NCBI GenBank assembly: GCA_022818135.1
Contig: JAFMSR010000016.1
Location: 3,939,721-4,003,720, forward strand
Origin: Saxidomus purpurata
Lineage: Eukaryota > Mollusca > Bivalvia > Venerida > Veneridae
DNA: 64,000 nucleotides
Direction: 5' to 3'
Every line of letters begins with the position of its first letter. Position 1 is the stretch's first letter. A program made the position numbers and the translations under genes. Under the pieces are notes generated by a model. That model was not told the origin of the DNA. It ran no database searches and saw nothing but the letters and a program-made list of their open reading frames with translations. Positions 25,696 to 40,400 of the stretch are shown one piece after another.

Positions 25696-26450
25696 CCGGT
25701 CAGTGTAAGTCGCCAAATTTGCTTTACTGAGTCACGTGACGTCTTAATGATCTGTGCACTGATCAGTCTTGGCAGCCAGCGAACGCTACCTTTTTTCTTG
25801 TAATTGCTGATAGTTCATGTATATATGTTATATTTTTCTTTGATCAATAACAATAAAAAATACTCCTTTTGTTCCTTTCACAGTTTTCACGACAAATCCC
25901 ATTTATATTTTCACCTGTTACTTATAAACATACTCGGAGATGAAATGCGAAGCTATTTCAATTTATGTCGAAAATGATTGTGCCGTGAACTTAATTAGAA
26001 GCAAATCTATTCAAGACTGATGATGTTTTAAAACAATCATTATAATTCTTATCACGGTATTTTCCTCAATACGAGTCCAATTTGACTCATAGAAACCCCT
26101 CGATGTATTCCCTTTCATTATCATCAGTTCAAAATATGTATTTTCTGAACAATGACGGGGTTAGTGGAAATTATCGTTTTCCGGAATTACTTTTTACCGA
26201 GTAGTATATGCGTATGATAACTTAATAATATTTAAGTTGAGCGCGTGTTCATGCACGAGTAACCGACCGTCCTAAGTCGTGTCTGCATTTTGCACGTGTT
26301 GTCCTTTATTTTGCAAAAAGCTTTGCAATTATATATACATGTAGTTGAAATATAAGTTGAATTTAGTACCTTGTCTGCTGTTTTTTCTAATATTCAGGAG
26401 ATTTATTCTTCTGTGTGTAAGTCTGTCTGTTGGTAAGTGTTGTGCTTGAT

Positions 26451-26622
26451 GGTGTTTAGGGATTACTTTATATGTTATAGTGATTAGGGATTACTTTATA
26501 TGTTATGGTGTTTAGGGATTACTTTATATGTTATGGTATTTAGGGATTACTTTATATGTTATGGTGTTTAGGGATTACTTTATATGTTATGGTGTTTAGG
26601 GATTACTTTATATGTTAAGTTT
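26451..26622. repeat. 28-bp minisatellite, about six copies
   Basis: The unit is GGTGTTTAGGGATTACTTTA plus TATGTTAT. GATTAC recurs at 26461, 26489 and 26517, giving a period of 28. The copies are nearly identical, with one TGATTAGG and one TATTTAGG variant, so the array is young. Confidence 0.93.
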
Positions 26623-28067
26623 TCTAATACATTAAGCGTCTCAGTAAGTAATGCCTTACTTTTAGAAAGAGGCGTTTTGTGTTTGATTATTCAATCCATG
26701 ACACATAATATCTTCATATTATCATCAGAGCATTAATTATCATTTGGAAATTTCATAATCACGCAATTCCTCGCTGTATATTTGTGTTGTAGTGTGAAAG
26801 AGATTAAATCAGTATAAAACATGTATTGTTTATCATTCTACTAACATGGGTTGTTCCAGCAAGGCAACCATTATTCTGGATCACTTAACAAAGATAAAAA
26901 CGAGATTTCATGAAGTGGGATGATTACAGCGCAACAAAAATAACCTTGAGTATTAATCGTTTCCATTTACTTCACGAGGATTGGCGAACTTTTATACGGA
27001 GAGTGACAAAGTGGTGTTATTTACTATTGTATACAACTTTGCAAATTCCAGTTCTTCAGCAACCGTTTTCGTACCATGGGAGATTAATATTGAGTTACAA
27101 ATTACCTCCATTAACAGAAATGTCCAAAATAACAAATTTGCATGTTGATCCGGGCTATTAGTTTGAATCCTCTGACTATATCGCTTGTTATGTTTGTATC
27201 CTTGTAATTACTTCGAAACATTGAAACCTTTCTTTAACTTCTGTTTTAATTAATTTGTTACGACAGTCAAACAGTTTGGTATGCATTCTACCAACATCAT
27301 TTTTTCATCTGATTATCGTAGTTGCAAACATTCTAGTTTACTCTTTACAATATAGAACAGACAAACAAGCTATCAAAGCATGGTAATTCAAACTAAAGGT
27401 CCTACGCTCTTTTAGATAGTGATAATGGGGACCACTAGAATCTCTAACTATAGTACAAACAGTTTGTATTTGTACATTAGTCGTTTAAAGGCTGAATCAT
27501 TATTCATCCACTACCTGTTGGCTGTGTTTAATATTTGGCTGTTGTACGGAGGTATAACCACCTAAGTGTACAATAAAATGTTACAAAAACTATGAAATTT
27601 GATACGAAGAAGAAAATGTAGAATAGTCTTCAAAGGAATTTGTTCATACCGCTACGGTAAAATATTTAAAATGAATGATTCCGAGTGTATTCACGGAAAT
27701 GAATTTCGCTGGGAAATACAAGTATAAAGGTTTCCAAAACCTCAAGTTAAATTCTTACACATAAAGGCTGGCAGCAAATTTAAACTTAACTTAAAAGAAG
27801 TTTTTTATATATTACTACGCAATACCGGGAAAAAAAGAACTGCTACCAAACATAATAAATTCAATTTACTGGAGAAGAAGTTTATTTTCGAGTACACGAA
27901 CAAGTATAGTTCGTTATATATCCTACAAATCGTCAATGTAAGACTTTTTAAGATTGTTCAGATTTTTTTATCGTCACCATCGCTAGAAATCATATCTAAT
28001 CATTGACTAACATGTTAGCTCTTTGCTTAATCTACTTCCTTCAGAAAAAATAGTTTTGAGTGAACAG

Positions 28068-28110
28068 AATGGATGGATGAATGGGTGGATGGATGGATGG
28101 ATGGATGGAA
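28068..28110. repeat. ATGG microsatellite
   Basis: A run of GGAT/ATGG tetranucleotides with two interruptions (ATGA, GTGG), ending in GGAAGGACGG. Confidence 0.9.
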
Positions 28111-28984
28111 GGACGGTCGTACTTACCACACGGACTTTGTGAGGTTAACCATTTGATCTTTCTTTGATCTTTTTCAACCCCACAATACAATTATTCAACC
28201 CCACAATGCCATTTTGACACCAGTATGACGGAATGAACTCAAAGAACCTCACATTGCTAAGTTGTACTCAAACCCTAACCTCGTAATGTCTACTGGGCAT
28301 GTAATGACAGACGCACGGACGGACATCTCTGTGTAGAAACAAAAATGATGAAGGCATTTAGTTTTTGCTTTAAATTGAAAGCATATAGAACATTCATCTG
28401 GATATGCCTATGTACCGTATTTACTCACAATAGTAAAATCGGGTTGACATCCGATAGACAAACAACAGCAAACTAAACATGACCATATGATCGCTTTAAT
28501 TAATTGCCAGACCTTACACTCTTTCAGGATTCAGTAAAGAGCTGAATTTCTAACAAATATCATCTGTCAAATTAATCCCCTCAACATTACAACAATTGTA
28601 TGACCCTTATAATGAAAAACGAAGAGTAATTAGCTAATTGTTTCGTTACAAAATGGAATTATGCGAAAAAACAGAAATTATTTTATACAAGCACGAAACA
28701 TAGAGTATGTATACTGTCATCAGATGACAATGGAAACTTGTATCATGGTACTTTTTCTTTTTTAAAAAGAGAGAACATCAATGAATGTATCGTTTATAAT
28801 GTTTGAACCATTAGTTCACTACATTTTTCTACACGCAAACATTTTTGAATTCAGAAGATATTAATACGCTATCTTAATTGTTTCGCTTTCTCGCATTGTA
28901 TCATGGCTACTGCATATTTGTATAGGAAAACACTGTACTGTATTTGTGATAATTTGCATTGTGTATGGGGGCGGAGCTTAGACC

Positions 28985-29007
28985 GTGCTCTATCTACAAT
29001 AGAGCAC
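28985..29007. repeat. Short inverted repeat GTGCTCTAT/ATAGAGCAC
   Basis: Nine-base arms with a 5-base loop. A related ATCTATCTGCAATAGAGAAC follows directly (to about 29030). It may mark one side of the block that also contains the acidic small reading frame at 29183-29335 and the hairpin at 29525-29619. Confidence 0.6.
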
Positions 29008-29182
29008 ATGATCTATCTGCAATAGAGAACACTTTTCAGATTTTTTTTTCAAAAACAAGCAACAATTGCCAAAAAAGAAAGATGTAACTCTGTAAAATTG
29101 ACTTAAACTTAAATGTTTAAGAGGAATGGAAGGATGGACATACATATACACGAACTCGAAACACGAGTCTCCTGAGCAGTTT

Positions 29183-29335
29183 CTATCGTGCAGTTTTCAT
29201 TTGTGAAAGCATGATGTCGTCGGCATCTAAAGGAACTTGTGAAAGAATGATATCGTCTAATTCTTCTAAATGACTGAATTCAAATTCATTAGCCATCTGT
29301 AACAAAACATTATCCTGCAATTCTAAAATATCCAT
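29183..29335 (-). CDS. Small acidic reading frame of 50 codons, possibly the start of a decayed transposon protein
   Basis: On the minus strand an ATG at 29335 opens a frame rich in Asp, Glu and Leu (MDILELQDNVLLQMANEFEF, later LEELDDIILSQ) that ends in TAG at 29183. I do not recognise it firmly. Short acidic amphipathic starts of this kind occur on some molluscan transposon-encoded proteins, including tyrosine-recombinase (Crypton-like) ones, and the frame sits between inverted repeats. No recombinase domain is visible nearby. It could equally be a chance frame. Confidence 0.25.
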   Translation of the reverse strand: MDILELQDNVLLQMANEFEFSHLEELDDIILSQVPLDADDIMLSQMKTAR

Positions 29336-29524
29336 AATGCAGTGTTCATCTATCCTTCTTAGCGTTCTTTTTTAAGGGAACTGACAAAGATCAGGGTGAC
29401 CAAACAATATTAACGTGATCCCACCCACTTTGTTACGTCACACGATGTTTCGGGGCCTGTGAGCTGTCAATCAAAATGTACATGATGGTGTACGTGCCAT
29501 TATCAACGTGCCATAATACAAATC

Positions 29525-29619
29525 AGATAGAGTGACTGTTTGCTCAAATAATTACGTCATTTCTCAGGGGCTACGCCCCTCGAAATAACATAATTATTCT
29601 TGCAAACAGTACTCTATCT
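29525..29619. repeat. 95-bp hairpin element
   Basis: AGATAGAGTGACTGTTTGCT (29525-) pairs with the segment ending AAACAGTACTCTATCT (29619). The centre is GGGGCTACGCCCC. The arms also share AATAATTA and a TTTCTC/CGAAA segment. Pairing is nearly continuous, so it is typical of a MITE or of a terminal structure of a larger element. Confidence 0.75.
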
Positions 29620-31435
29620 AATACATAGACTATCATATTTAATTTGTTAGTAAACGCTCATCAGAAAAGAAATAGTAACATACATTGTGTTTTATGATCA
29701 ATCGTTAAAAGGTGCACTTCAAGTTATTGCAAAATAATCCAGCCTCTTGAAAGGCCTTGTAACAGAGTGGAAGCAAAATACTCTAACATAATATAAGTGC
29801 ATTGTATTAAAGCACTAACGGAAAGCTCTTCAAAATTATGCTTAAACTTAAATACATTAATACATGAAACAGACTCATGGAAATAAGTGTAACTAATTGA
29901 ACACTGATCAAAACTACAAAAAAATATTAAATCTTTAACCAAATGATTTTCATTTTGGTCTAGCATAGATGAATGATAAGGAAATACTGAAACAATTTAT
30001 CACTCACATTCAGTTGATGGTCCTGTTCTGATACACTAAATATCCAGCGCAATTAATTTGGTGTTTTCTTTTCAACAGAGATCCTGTTGTAGTGCCCCAA
30101 AGTTTCCTACTACACAATCTAATACAATCCAACTTTTGTCACATGCAAGCAAGGACATGGCATTGCCTTTTTCGTTCCAATGATCACCTGTTTTTCTCCG
30201 CAGTCTGTACTGATTAATTACTCTGTTAGTCCAAATTTAGAACCATGGGGAAATGATGAGACCATTAATTTTAATGTTCTACTTGAAGAAGTTCTGCTAA
30301 AGTGATTTCAATGTCGTATTATGTTTAGCTCCTAAATTTATCAATTATATTTGTGTGCACATGTTTTATACATGTATATCTATACATGTATATACGAAGT
30401 ACATGTGCAAAAGAATGCGATCAAGAATCGATACAAACAAGATTATTTTCGAAAAATATGTAGCGACCACGACGCGCTGCATAAATTCTTGAAATGCGAA
30501 TAAATGTCAACCTTAGAGGAAAATTTACACATTTATAACAAAGAAATCACAAAGAAAGGCCGTAAAAAGATCTTCACTGTGATCAGACCGCATTATTGCC
30601 AAGTTAGACGCGTTAAACAACAAATGCTTTTAAAATATGTACGAGGAGTTTCATGCTGAGTATTTTGTCTTCTTAACAGATGGAAATGAAAGTTTTTTTA
30701 TTATAATCGGTAAAAATAAAGCTGGTATACAGATACATTCACTCTGTTATGCTACAGTTGTACCAAATCAACGACGGGCAGCTTGGTTGAGACGAAAACG
30801 TTATTAACCTTATTAACTTTGAAGATATTGAGCGGGGTTAATGTACATTGGGTTACAAACAGGAATTATTTACACATCGACAGAGCAGGAGGTTAAATTC
30901 TGTAACAGGAGTAAACGTTTTATTTTTAACAAACGTGATCACGATGTAATCAGAATACGGTCAACAATTACCTCAAGTTCATGTACACTGTAAGTATTGA
31001 AGTCATACGTAGCAGATAAGAGATACTAAAAACGAACGCAAAGATATCAAGAAGCACAGATGTGACAACTGGACCAAAAAGTGAGTACATCATTTCTTTA
31101 TAGAATCATTTAATATTTATATATTTTTCAAGAAAAAATAATGATAATTAACGAGGTACGAATCGTTTGCTTTTATTATGAATATCATGTTTTAAACGCT
31201 TTACGAATCACTAGTACTAAATACTCGACGGTAACATCACTATTTCAAGAACGCAATCTTTTCATACATAACTTTGTTAGAATGTAATAGTTTCATGCAT
31301 TGAAGAATGAAAGTTAATCCTCACTGCATTGTTGAGCGAGTTCGAATGGCTGAATATCTTTAACTTCAAAATATTGGTGTACAAAGAAAAATGTCTTAAG
31401 AAGTTAAACAAACTGAAATCATTGTCTTTCAGGAG

Positions 31436-34400
31436 ATGGTTGTGATAGGTTCTTTAATTGTTGCCTCGTGCTTTATTTCTGCCATAGCAAAGGAAGGTTT
31501 CTTCTATGGTGGGTCCATCAGCTATGAGCTAGAGGCAACGGCGGGAAAGAAAATAGTAAAAATGTTTTTTAAATATTTTTATATAACATCAATTGCATGT
31601 GTGGGCAATAACGTACAATCTATACTCAAGTTCTATAAAGATTTTTATCACGTTTTTATATACAGTATATAATTACAAAGAATCGCCGTAAACACTAACG
31701 ACCACACGTTCCAGTAAAGGTAGTGATAAATGTATTGCATGTGTACCGGTATAACGTATGACATTATGTTTGTCGTACAATGCTTTAACAATTGTTGTCA
31801 TGAGTACCGTCATTAAATGTTCATATGTTAACATAAACACATCACAGATAGGCAAGCTTTACTTTTACTGGCACAAATTTTCTTCGAAGTCTTGGAGGGT
31901 ACCTTTTGAGACGATCCCTGGTTGGCTGAATACTTTCATTGAATCATACGTTTTGAGACAATCCCCGGTTGACTGAATGCGCTCATTGTATAATTCAGTA
32001 GCAGCGGACAGACTATAAACTCTGCAAGTCCCTCTGCACGAACACAATACTTAAGAAATAGATTAAATTAGAATTAACCGTTCGCATATTCAGTAAAAAG
32101 AGTAAAGGGTATGCAGATCGAGTGCGGCTGAAAAAGGTGACTTATTTTGTGTTTATGAACAAACGGATCTTTGAAGCAAAACGTATATGTCGGTATGATA
32201 TAAAACTGTAAACTAAGAGAAGTATTTTTTACACAGCATCAAACATAGCACCCACAAACTAGACCTGCACACTGAATAATGAATCTAATATGAGAATAAT
32301 CACATTTTTATTGAAAAAAGACTAACGCGAATATAATAAGAAAGATATGGATATAAATTGCATATTTAATTGTACGCTTCTTATTTTATCCAGGCTCATA
32401 TTACACTCATCACAAGTTGGAAATTAGGTGAGGGACCTTGTGGGGTAAACTGTTCAAAGAACGATGTTGGTACAATGACAAACATTGAGCGCACGAGGAA
32501 AGAACAAGTTACTGGGAATTCCGTTTACTTTGGAACTTTCTCAACGGATTACAGTATTAACTATAAAACGCATAAACGCAACATAGATCCAATAGTTCGA
32601 TCAAACTACAGCGAGTTGGTTACTAGTGTCAGTGAACACGAAATGTGGGAACAAGAACGTATGCAATTCAGCTTTGAAATGAAAGCTGCGGACGAAGATA
32701 TCAGGTATGACTTTTTTCACTTTGCCGTCGCACATCCACTTATTGACGAAACAGATACACAATTGATAGTGGAAGACAAATACACAAATGTGTGACCTTT
32801 CACATTATACTTTATAATACACGGGTTATGTAATACAATTTCCAATATGTCAATGTCATTGTGGAAGGCGGACACAGTTTATGTACCCCTGGTTTTCAAG
32901 AAAAAAATTAGAGTGCCTTCGTATTAATAGGTGATGACCACCATTTCTCATACAACACAGTGTAGTCTTCATGACAAAATTATTGTTGTCATTCGAAGTC
33001 ACCGACAAAAAGTGAAAAGAATCTGACATCATGAACAAATTAAAAGTATTTTGACGTCAACGAAAAGTTTCCTGTTTTGCTTAACGTTATACATTCATTT
33101 GGAGTAAAATATAAAGATTTTTAAGATTGCATCAAGATTTTGCCGCAAACGACTGTGTTTTTTGGCAATATGAGATTGATGTCAGCAACCATCATATATC
33201 AAAATTTTGATAAGATTTTTAAGAATATGTTGTCATGGTTACACTTGTCATTTCATCAAAGTTTAAACTTGTCAAAAAACTGCAGCATGGAACAATCTAA
33301 ATTGACACATCCATTGTGGGTAAATGATTTGCTCACTTAAAGCATTCGGATATGTGTCTAAACTTAGTAAGTATAAAATGCATCAAACCCACAAGAAACA
33401 TGTTTTGATATACAGATTGTATGTCCCTCATCTCTTTGATTAAATGATTTTAACAAGACCGCTTCTCGTTGTGCTAAGACTTCCCCTTTCCGTTTCCACC
33501 TCGACTGGTATTAGTTTTCATAACGAAAATAACTCTATACCCTTATACATCTTATCTTTATAATATATATTCAGTTTCAGCGGACACTATTGGAGGCCAC
33601 TGCTGAATGTAAATAAGACACGTTGGCATATGCAAGCACAGATGAGAAATCACTTACGTAGTGACACAAAACGCCCGAACAGCTGTCCACAAACGGTTAT
33701 AAAGCAATACTATCGGTAGGAAAAAGTTCTAACTAAACTCAATCAGCTATAAAGCTCCACCAAATAAAATAAATATTTTGCTAAACGATTCCCTTCCTAC
33801 TAACATGTTGCAAGTTTTAAAATACTTTTTCCCCTTTTAAGATATTATACTTATAATATGTTACAAGCGTTTGTTGAGTGCTTTCCTTCGTTTTAAAGTT
33901 TTGCTTTTTCGACATTATAGTTTGATGATAGGTTCTATATGACCTTTGTTCAAATCTATAAAAGTATTTTTTCTATGTTCTCTATGACCTTTGTTCACAC
34001 TTACAAAGTTAAGTATTGTAACTTAACTGTTTTTTCAACTTTTTACAGTGTTAAATTAAACCAGACTTCAACAATAAGTATACCTATGATCGATCCAGAT
34101 GCTGACGTCGTTAGATGCTCTAAATCAGATTTTATCGAAGAATATTTTTTACCTCATCAACCGGGAGTGACAGTACATCAGGATAAGGTAACATGTATTT
34201 TAGAAGGTCGTGCCTTATTATATCGCCATAGGCTGAAATTAAAGATTTTTGTTATCGTTGCAAGTCCGATGTAGCGTCAAATATTTTTAGTACAGTGTGA
34301 TGTTATTCATGTTCCTTATATACGCATGCATATGGTAATAAGTAGTCAGGATAAGCAGGACTAGGACCTCCATGATCGTATTTGTAATAAAGTATAATCG

Positions 34401-37400
34401 GTGAACTATATAAAGTGATTAGGCTTCGGAATTATGTGATAAATTAGCCATGTATGCTGCATGATACTCTGATCTGCATTCCTTATTGGCTTAGGACTTC
34501 AGGAATGTAAACTGAACCATAGTAGCTTCAGGTGAATACCTCTGTAAGTAAAACATTGAACGTACTATTCTGTATAAGTGCTTTTTTCTGCGGTAAAACA
34601 GAGCGCCGCAGAAGTAAAATCTGCAAAATATTTGACATGACTTTCGTGTATAATTATACATGAGTTCTATTTTATGACTTATTTGATAAAAATACGTGCA
34701 AATGGACGCATCCAACTTAAAGCGTTATCTATTGTCTGGAGAATTGAACTTTCTTTACAAATTGATAAGGGAAACAGTGTTTATCCCACCGTTCAAATGT
34801 TTATGTTTTTTGCGCATTCTGTGTGTTGCCCCTACCAAAAGTACTGTTTTTCATAACGTCAATGTGTTTACAGTTTTGGTCAGAAGGTAATCTTTTTCGT
34901 TTCATTATTACAACAGGAAAGACTACCTAAGGATGTAAATGTTTCAATATCTAATAACTTGTATATGAATACAGAAATGGTCAAGATCAACTGCCTGCCG
35001 AGTTTCAATAGATGCTAACATGACTTTGGGTTACAGAAACAATACTTGGATAGCTGTACCAGTTACCTTTCGAGACTACCCTACTAAGAATATACAGTTA
35101 GATAACGAGCACTATGCACCTGGCTCCTATTCTCTTGGTTCTAGTGCAGCTCAGGTAAATTGAACCGGAATTACCGAAAATTAAGAAAATTGTTTTAAAA
35201 CTTTCGGCTCTAATTACGTAATGATTTTGCAAAAAGTTTTGCGATTCAATAGTGTTATTGCGGGTACAATTATATAACGATTTACTTCAAGTAGAAAGAA
35301 TGCTTACCTTCAATGTATGTATATTTATCATATTTTAAACAAATAAAACAATAACAATGATGGCGCTTACCATTACAAAAAGAAGTAGGACACTATATGT
35401 ATTAAAATGCCATACCTGTCACCAAATTTTGAACATTGCTTACAGTAGTCTCTATTCCAAACAGTTTTGTTGCATTTTAACCACCATTCCCTGCTTTAGG
35501 CAAGCTTTCACAGATTTCTGTATGATTTCTGTCTTCAGATTAATTTTTTGCTCTTACATGCGCTGTGATAGAAGAATATACCCCCTAACCATATAAAATG
35601 GTTATAAATTTAACATACGTTTTAAAAGCTCTATGGAAGAGCTCTCTTAAAAGCAGGGAATACTATAAAATTGAAGACCGGTGAGAACTTATTTTTTATA
35701 AAAAAGAAAAAAATAATTTAGTTATTACGAATTTATTTAAAACATAATGCAATTCAGGTCCTTGTTTTTGGAACTTTGTCTTAAAATGGTTATCATGAGT
35801 TCTTTTATTTTTTTTTTTTTTTAATTTTTTTTTTTTAAATTTTTTTCCAAAAAAAAAGGTCTTTGTTTTTTTTTTTTTTAAAAAGTAAAATAGAGTGTCT
35901 TATGTTATCATGAGTACCATCATTAATTTTGTTTGATTTGTTTAGAGATGAAAAGATGCATTCTAAGATCTATAGTTATTATTCTTTCTAAATCCAAAAA
36001 TAAAGATAAAAAGGTTTTAAGATTTTGGTGAAAGAAATTATTGCTTTTATTAAGCGCTACCTCTTTAGATTGATCCACGCGAATAGTATTTGAGTTGGTT
36101 AAATAATTTGATGTTGGTAAATCCTCTATCAAATATGTTACGCGTCTTGGCAGGCATTATAAATATATCATAAAATGTGACATCGCTGTTGTAGAAGTTA
36201 TTGTAGAAGAGGATACTCGACAATTACCAAAGAAATATAAGCTAGCAGTACTAAATGTGGTTTGAAATTAATTCATGCAGTGCATACGAAAAACGAGTAT
36301 GTTTCATGTTTTATTCAATTGAAGATACTACATATAGCAGATCTATAAATAACGATCGAAATTACAGAACTGGAAGCTGTTTTTAAGACAATGAAACGTA
36401 CCTGTTTTGAGAATGGAAACATAAACACCATTTTTCTTTCATTTATACTATCACTAATCAATAATGCTTTTCCACTTCGTGTTAACCAAAATTAAGAAAT
36501 AACTTGGTTATGATTTAAAAGAAGCAGCGCTTGATATGTGCCCGGAAACAACTGAAATAACAGACAAACTGCGACAGTCGAATTATTTTGACTTAGCTTC
36601 AACTGTTTTAACCATAAACTAATGAGAAGATAACAAAACTGTTTCGATACAGAGGAAATACTATCATAGTTTCAATAAAATTTTACGAAGAAACGCTGCA
36701 CATTAGAAATCTGTTGGGGAGCTACAAACGTGGTCATTGTTTGCTGGTGGTCTTTAAGCACATGTGTTTGAACTATCATAGATGAATAGTACACTGTTAT
36801 TCCCCTGCTGGTCTTATTTCGCAGGGCGGTCATTAACATAAGTTTGACTTATAAAATATACAACTTCATAACAATTTTATAAATAAAAGAATAATAGATT
36901 ATCATAAAATATATATCAGCTGCACGTGAAGTTAATGTACAGTTAATTGCTACGGTTTAACCTGACTTTTTTGTATTACCTGACGACTGTATGATACCGC
37001 CGTGGTCACACATTTCTTAATTTGTGAGGACATGTATGAACTAATTATCTGTGATTAGCCTGACATAATGAAAGTAGTAAGTTCAAGTTGCACATATATG
37101 TTGGTATCGCTAGTTTAGATAGACAAATTTACTTTATTTATAGGTCAAATAAAGTTAATAAATATTTATTTTCATTGATACCTGTGTTGTGCCTGCTTGT
37201 CAAAATAACAACTTGCAGGTAAACAATTTTAAAGCGAAGGCATGCCTGGAAATAATTTGAATTTAAATTGACGAACTTGTTAAGAAAGAGGAACACACTT
37301 TTGAAATATTTTCTAGTTAGATATTTACGCAGGTAATAACGCTCAGTTAAAAACAGCAGCTTTAAAAACATATTAAAACATGGTAACCTACATGACATTT

Positions 37401-40400
37401 ATTGAAATCAATTTTAATGAGAAAATGAGTAAATTGGGTTCAAAATTAAGATTTTGAAAAGGGGCGCCCTAATTGTGTATCTTATTTGAATATATTTGCA
37501 TATTAAGTATGTCTTAGATTTTTCATTACTTCTCTAACTTTTAGTCAATTTCAAAACCTCTTTCAGCAGTTTGTCTGTTAAAAAGCTCTTCAATTTCATC
37601 CTCAGATTCTGACTTGCGTTTCCCTTTAATCATATAAACAAGGGAGTTAATGAAACCAAGGACATCTTAATAACTTAAACTTGTCATAAACTTTAATGTA
37701 TGAACAATTACTTATACAACCTATCTCCTAATGGCATCATGTTTTTCAGTTTTTGGTGCAAATAGTCGAAAACCTTGAAACTCCAGTTTTCGTTTCGCCA
37801 ACCATTCAAGGTGGTCATCTATTCATAGTGTACGCTGGTGTAGCATGGACGACAGATATTTATGCACAGGCGTCATTAAATACGTAAGAATTACTGAATA
37901 CATTTATATAAAAAGATAAAGATTTTGGAATGTTCTTCTTGAAAGAATTGATCCCCCACTGTTGCTATGTAGTTATATCGATACAAATAATGATGAAGGT
38001 TGAGGACATCAGTACAGTATTTGTTATGTGTAAATCTGACCTACTCTTGAAACACTAAAAACGTGATTAACTAATAATTTATGATACTGATTTTATATAA
38101 TACTATTTGTACGCAAAATGTGTTAGGGTTTTAACTTTCTGTGTACATAATCAGTAATGATTTCTTGTTAATTTACTCTTTTTTTCAGAACAATCGTCCA
38201 TTTCATACCTACTAGTCCAAACTTCGAGAAAGTCATCATGTCAAAGATAAAGACAGATTCCACGCGTGAGCGAGTGAAATGTGTCACTATGTCATGGATG
38301 CCTTCCTTAAAAGATATTGGCCAACACATTTTATGTATAAGAGTTATAGATAGCACAGGGTAAATCAATTAATATAAACATGTTGTCAAACGTGAACAAA
38401 CGAATCATCAATGCTTAACAATATTGTGTTCGTAGCTTACCACGATACGACTAAGAACAATACGATTTTATTTTTTGCAATTTTTGTAAACTTAGGCCAA
38501 ACACATTATGAATGTTTCTGGTCTCCTAACAGACCTCAAACTATGTGTAAGAAAAATTATCAAGAATACCATTTTGCAAGTGTTTTATAACAATCAAGAA
38601 AAAATGAAGAATTTGAAAAAAACTGCTGACCGACCGAGTTTAATTTTTTTGACAAAAAGACCGGAAACACTAAACGTTTTGTTTGGTCGTATGCGTGGTG
38701 TGGCATCTAAATATCTATTAATTTGGGTATCATGCAAACATGTATCATTTCAAAGAAATTAAGTTCCCTCAAATTTATGCAACGGCAAACCGATTTGTCA
38801 TAAAAATATAAGACATCTCAAAAATGCTTGTTTGAAACCAATTTATTTATTCGTGAAAGACTCCTGAGTGAAACATTAATAATCTTTTCAGTGCCTGTTT
38901 ATTTCGAAAATCGTACTTTCAGGGTTGAAGCAGAGGAGCTGCGATGCTTTATAATAGACGTCAGGGGTAAGTAGTCATAACGTATATGAAAATAAATATG
39001 TTATATTGAAAACGGGTATGTTGGTAAATTCAAAAGTATTGAAAATATGGAAAGTAAATAAATGCTATAGAATTGAAAGAGTATTTAATCATAGAAATAC
39101 GAAAATCAAAGTGATTGAAGACATTAAAGTCTGACAGTGAATCAGACAATATTTGAAAATACATGTAATGACTTTAATAAATCAAGATTTGTTGAAAATA
39201 GATGTCAGGATTGAAAGTTGAGCTCCCTGCCATACAAAAAATAATTCGGAAAACTTCGTAAGATGTTGAAATAAAAAAAACATAGAATGTTCGAAAGTCG
39301 GGACTTGCTTAAATATTCCGTTTAGAGCTAAATGGGTGTTTAAGGATGTGTTTAAATTTACCGTTAAGGGCAAGTTTGAAAGTGTGTGAGCTGCTGCCTT
39401 TGTTGAGACCAGAACCGCATTTTTCTGAACCGTTGCAAAGCTTCTTCTGCTCCGAATGTCCAGCTGACGCCTACAGATATACAACTTTGCACTTTCGATA
39501 AATTCTTAATTTCACAAAACGGTAGATTCATCACATTAAGCTGATACGTTAGCAAAACATTAGTATGCTTATGTCTCAAACTCGCTTACCTTCATTTCCT
39601 GCGAATATTGTTCGTAATTTCTAAAGTCCTTTTGACACGGGTCGATTTTACCTTTATCTTTCAGAGAAAGCATTTAACTATTCGTCGTCAGTTTCTGTGG
39701 TAAGTGACTCTTCAATACACTTGTCACAGCCACTGTTTGTTATTGTTTCAAAATATATAAGAAACGTCTACTTAAACATTATTATTAATGTGTCAGGTTT
39801 TTATTCCAATAAATAAGTTGATCAATTAAGTCGATATTTGTTTTATTTGCAAGTGAACTCAAATACAAGTAGTATGTCTAACGAAGTGTTTGCCTTAGAA
39901 ATGTTTAAGTGTATAGGCTCTTGAAATATTTTTTTTGTCTCTTTTTTACTTTTTCGTACTTTAAGTTTGAACGGATGTTCCGGTTTTGAATAACGATAAG
40001 TGCCATACAAGGACATGTAATACTTTCATACTTTAAATAATATTCCATTCGCAATATAGTTACAAATTTGAAATATGCAATAGAAACGGAGGAGATAGAA
40101 GTGAATATATAATCTTTTGATGGTGCAGTCTATGTCACAGTGGCCATCTAATCTAAGATGTTACAACTACAATTAGTACTTCTTTTATTGAATTACCTGT
40201 GACTTTTTCCACGCTATGAAACTCTGTTTCTAAACTCACTAAATAACATTGTAAAAATTAAAACGAAATGATAATCTTTTGACTAAAACAAAGATAATAA
40301 TAATCAAATCATATTACTGAAAATTTAATATGTGTACGTAGTTTTGTAGTGCTGCTCCTTCAGACTACAGCCATCGAACAAAGTAGTATTAATCAATCAG

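Larger units (their letters stand above)
23209..31435. other. Intergenic region upstream of EGF copy 2
   Basis: No host gene was recognised. It holds a hairpin element (23450-23580), a GIY-YIG fragment (23954-24180), two minisatellites (24953-25695, 26451-26622), an ATGG microsatellite and a block with hairpins and a small acidic reading frame (28985-29619). The last kilobase probably contains the promoter and 5' UTR of EGF copy 2. The ATG at 31436 sits 3 bp after an acceptor (31431-31432), so a noncoding exon is expected upstream. A good donor GTGAGT lies at 31081. Confidence 0.55.

Noticed and set aside
25297..25716. 139-codon minus-strand frame with repeated THLHSDLQ
   Set aside because: It is the translation of the 31-bp minisatellite cycling through three phases every 93 bp. 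It has no start context or homology.
38508..38762. 84-codon frame within an intron of copy 2
   Set aside because: It lies between two well-supported exons and is not present in the matching intron of copy 1.
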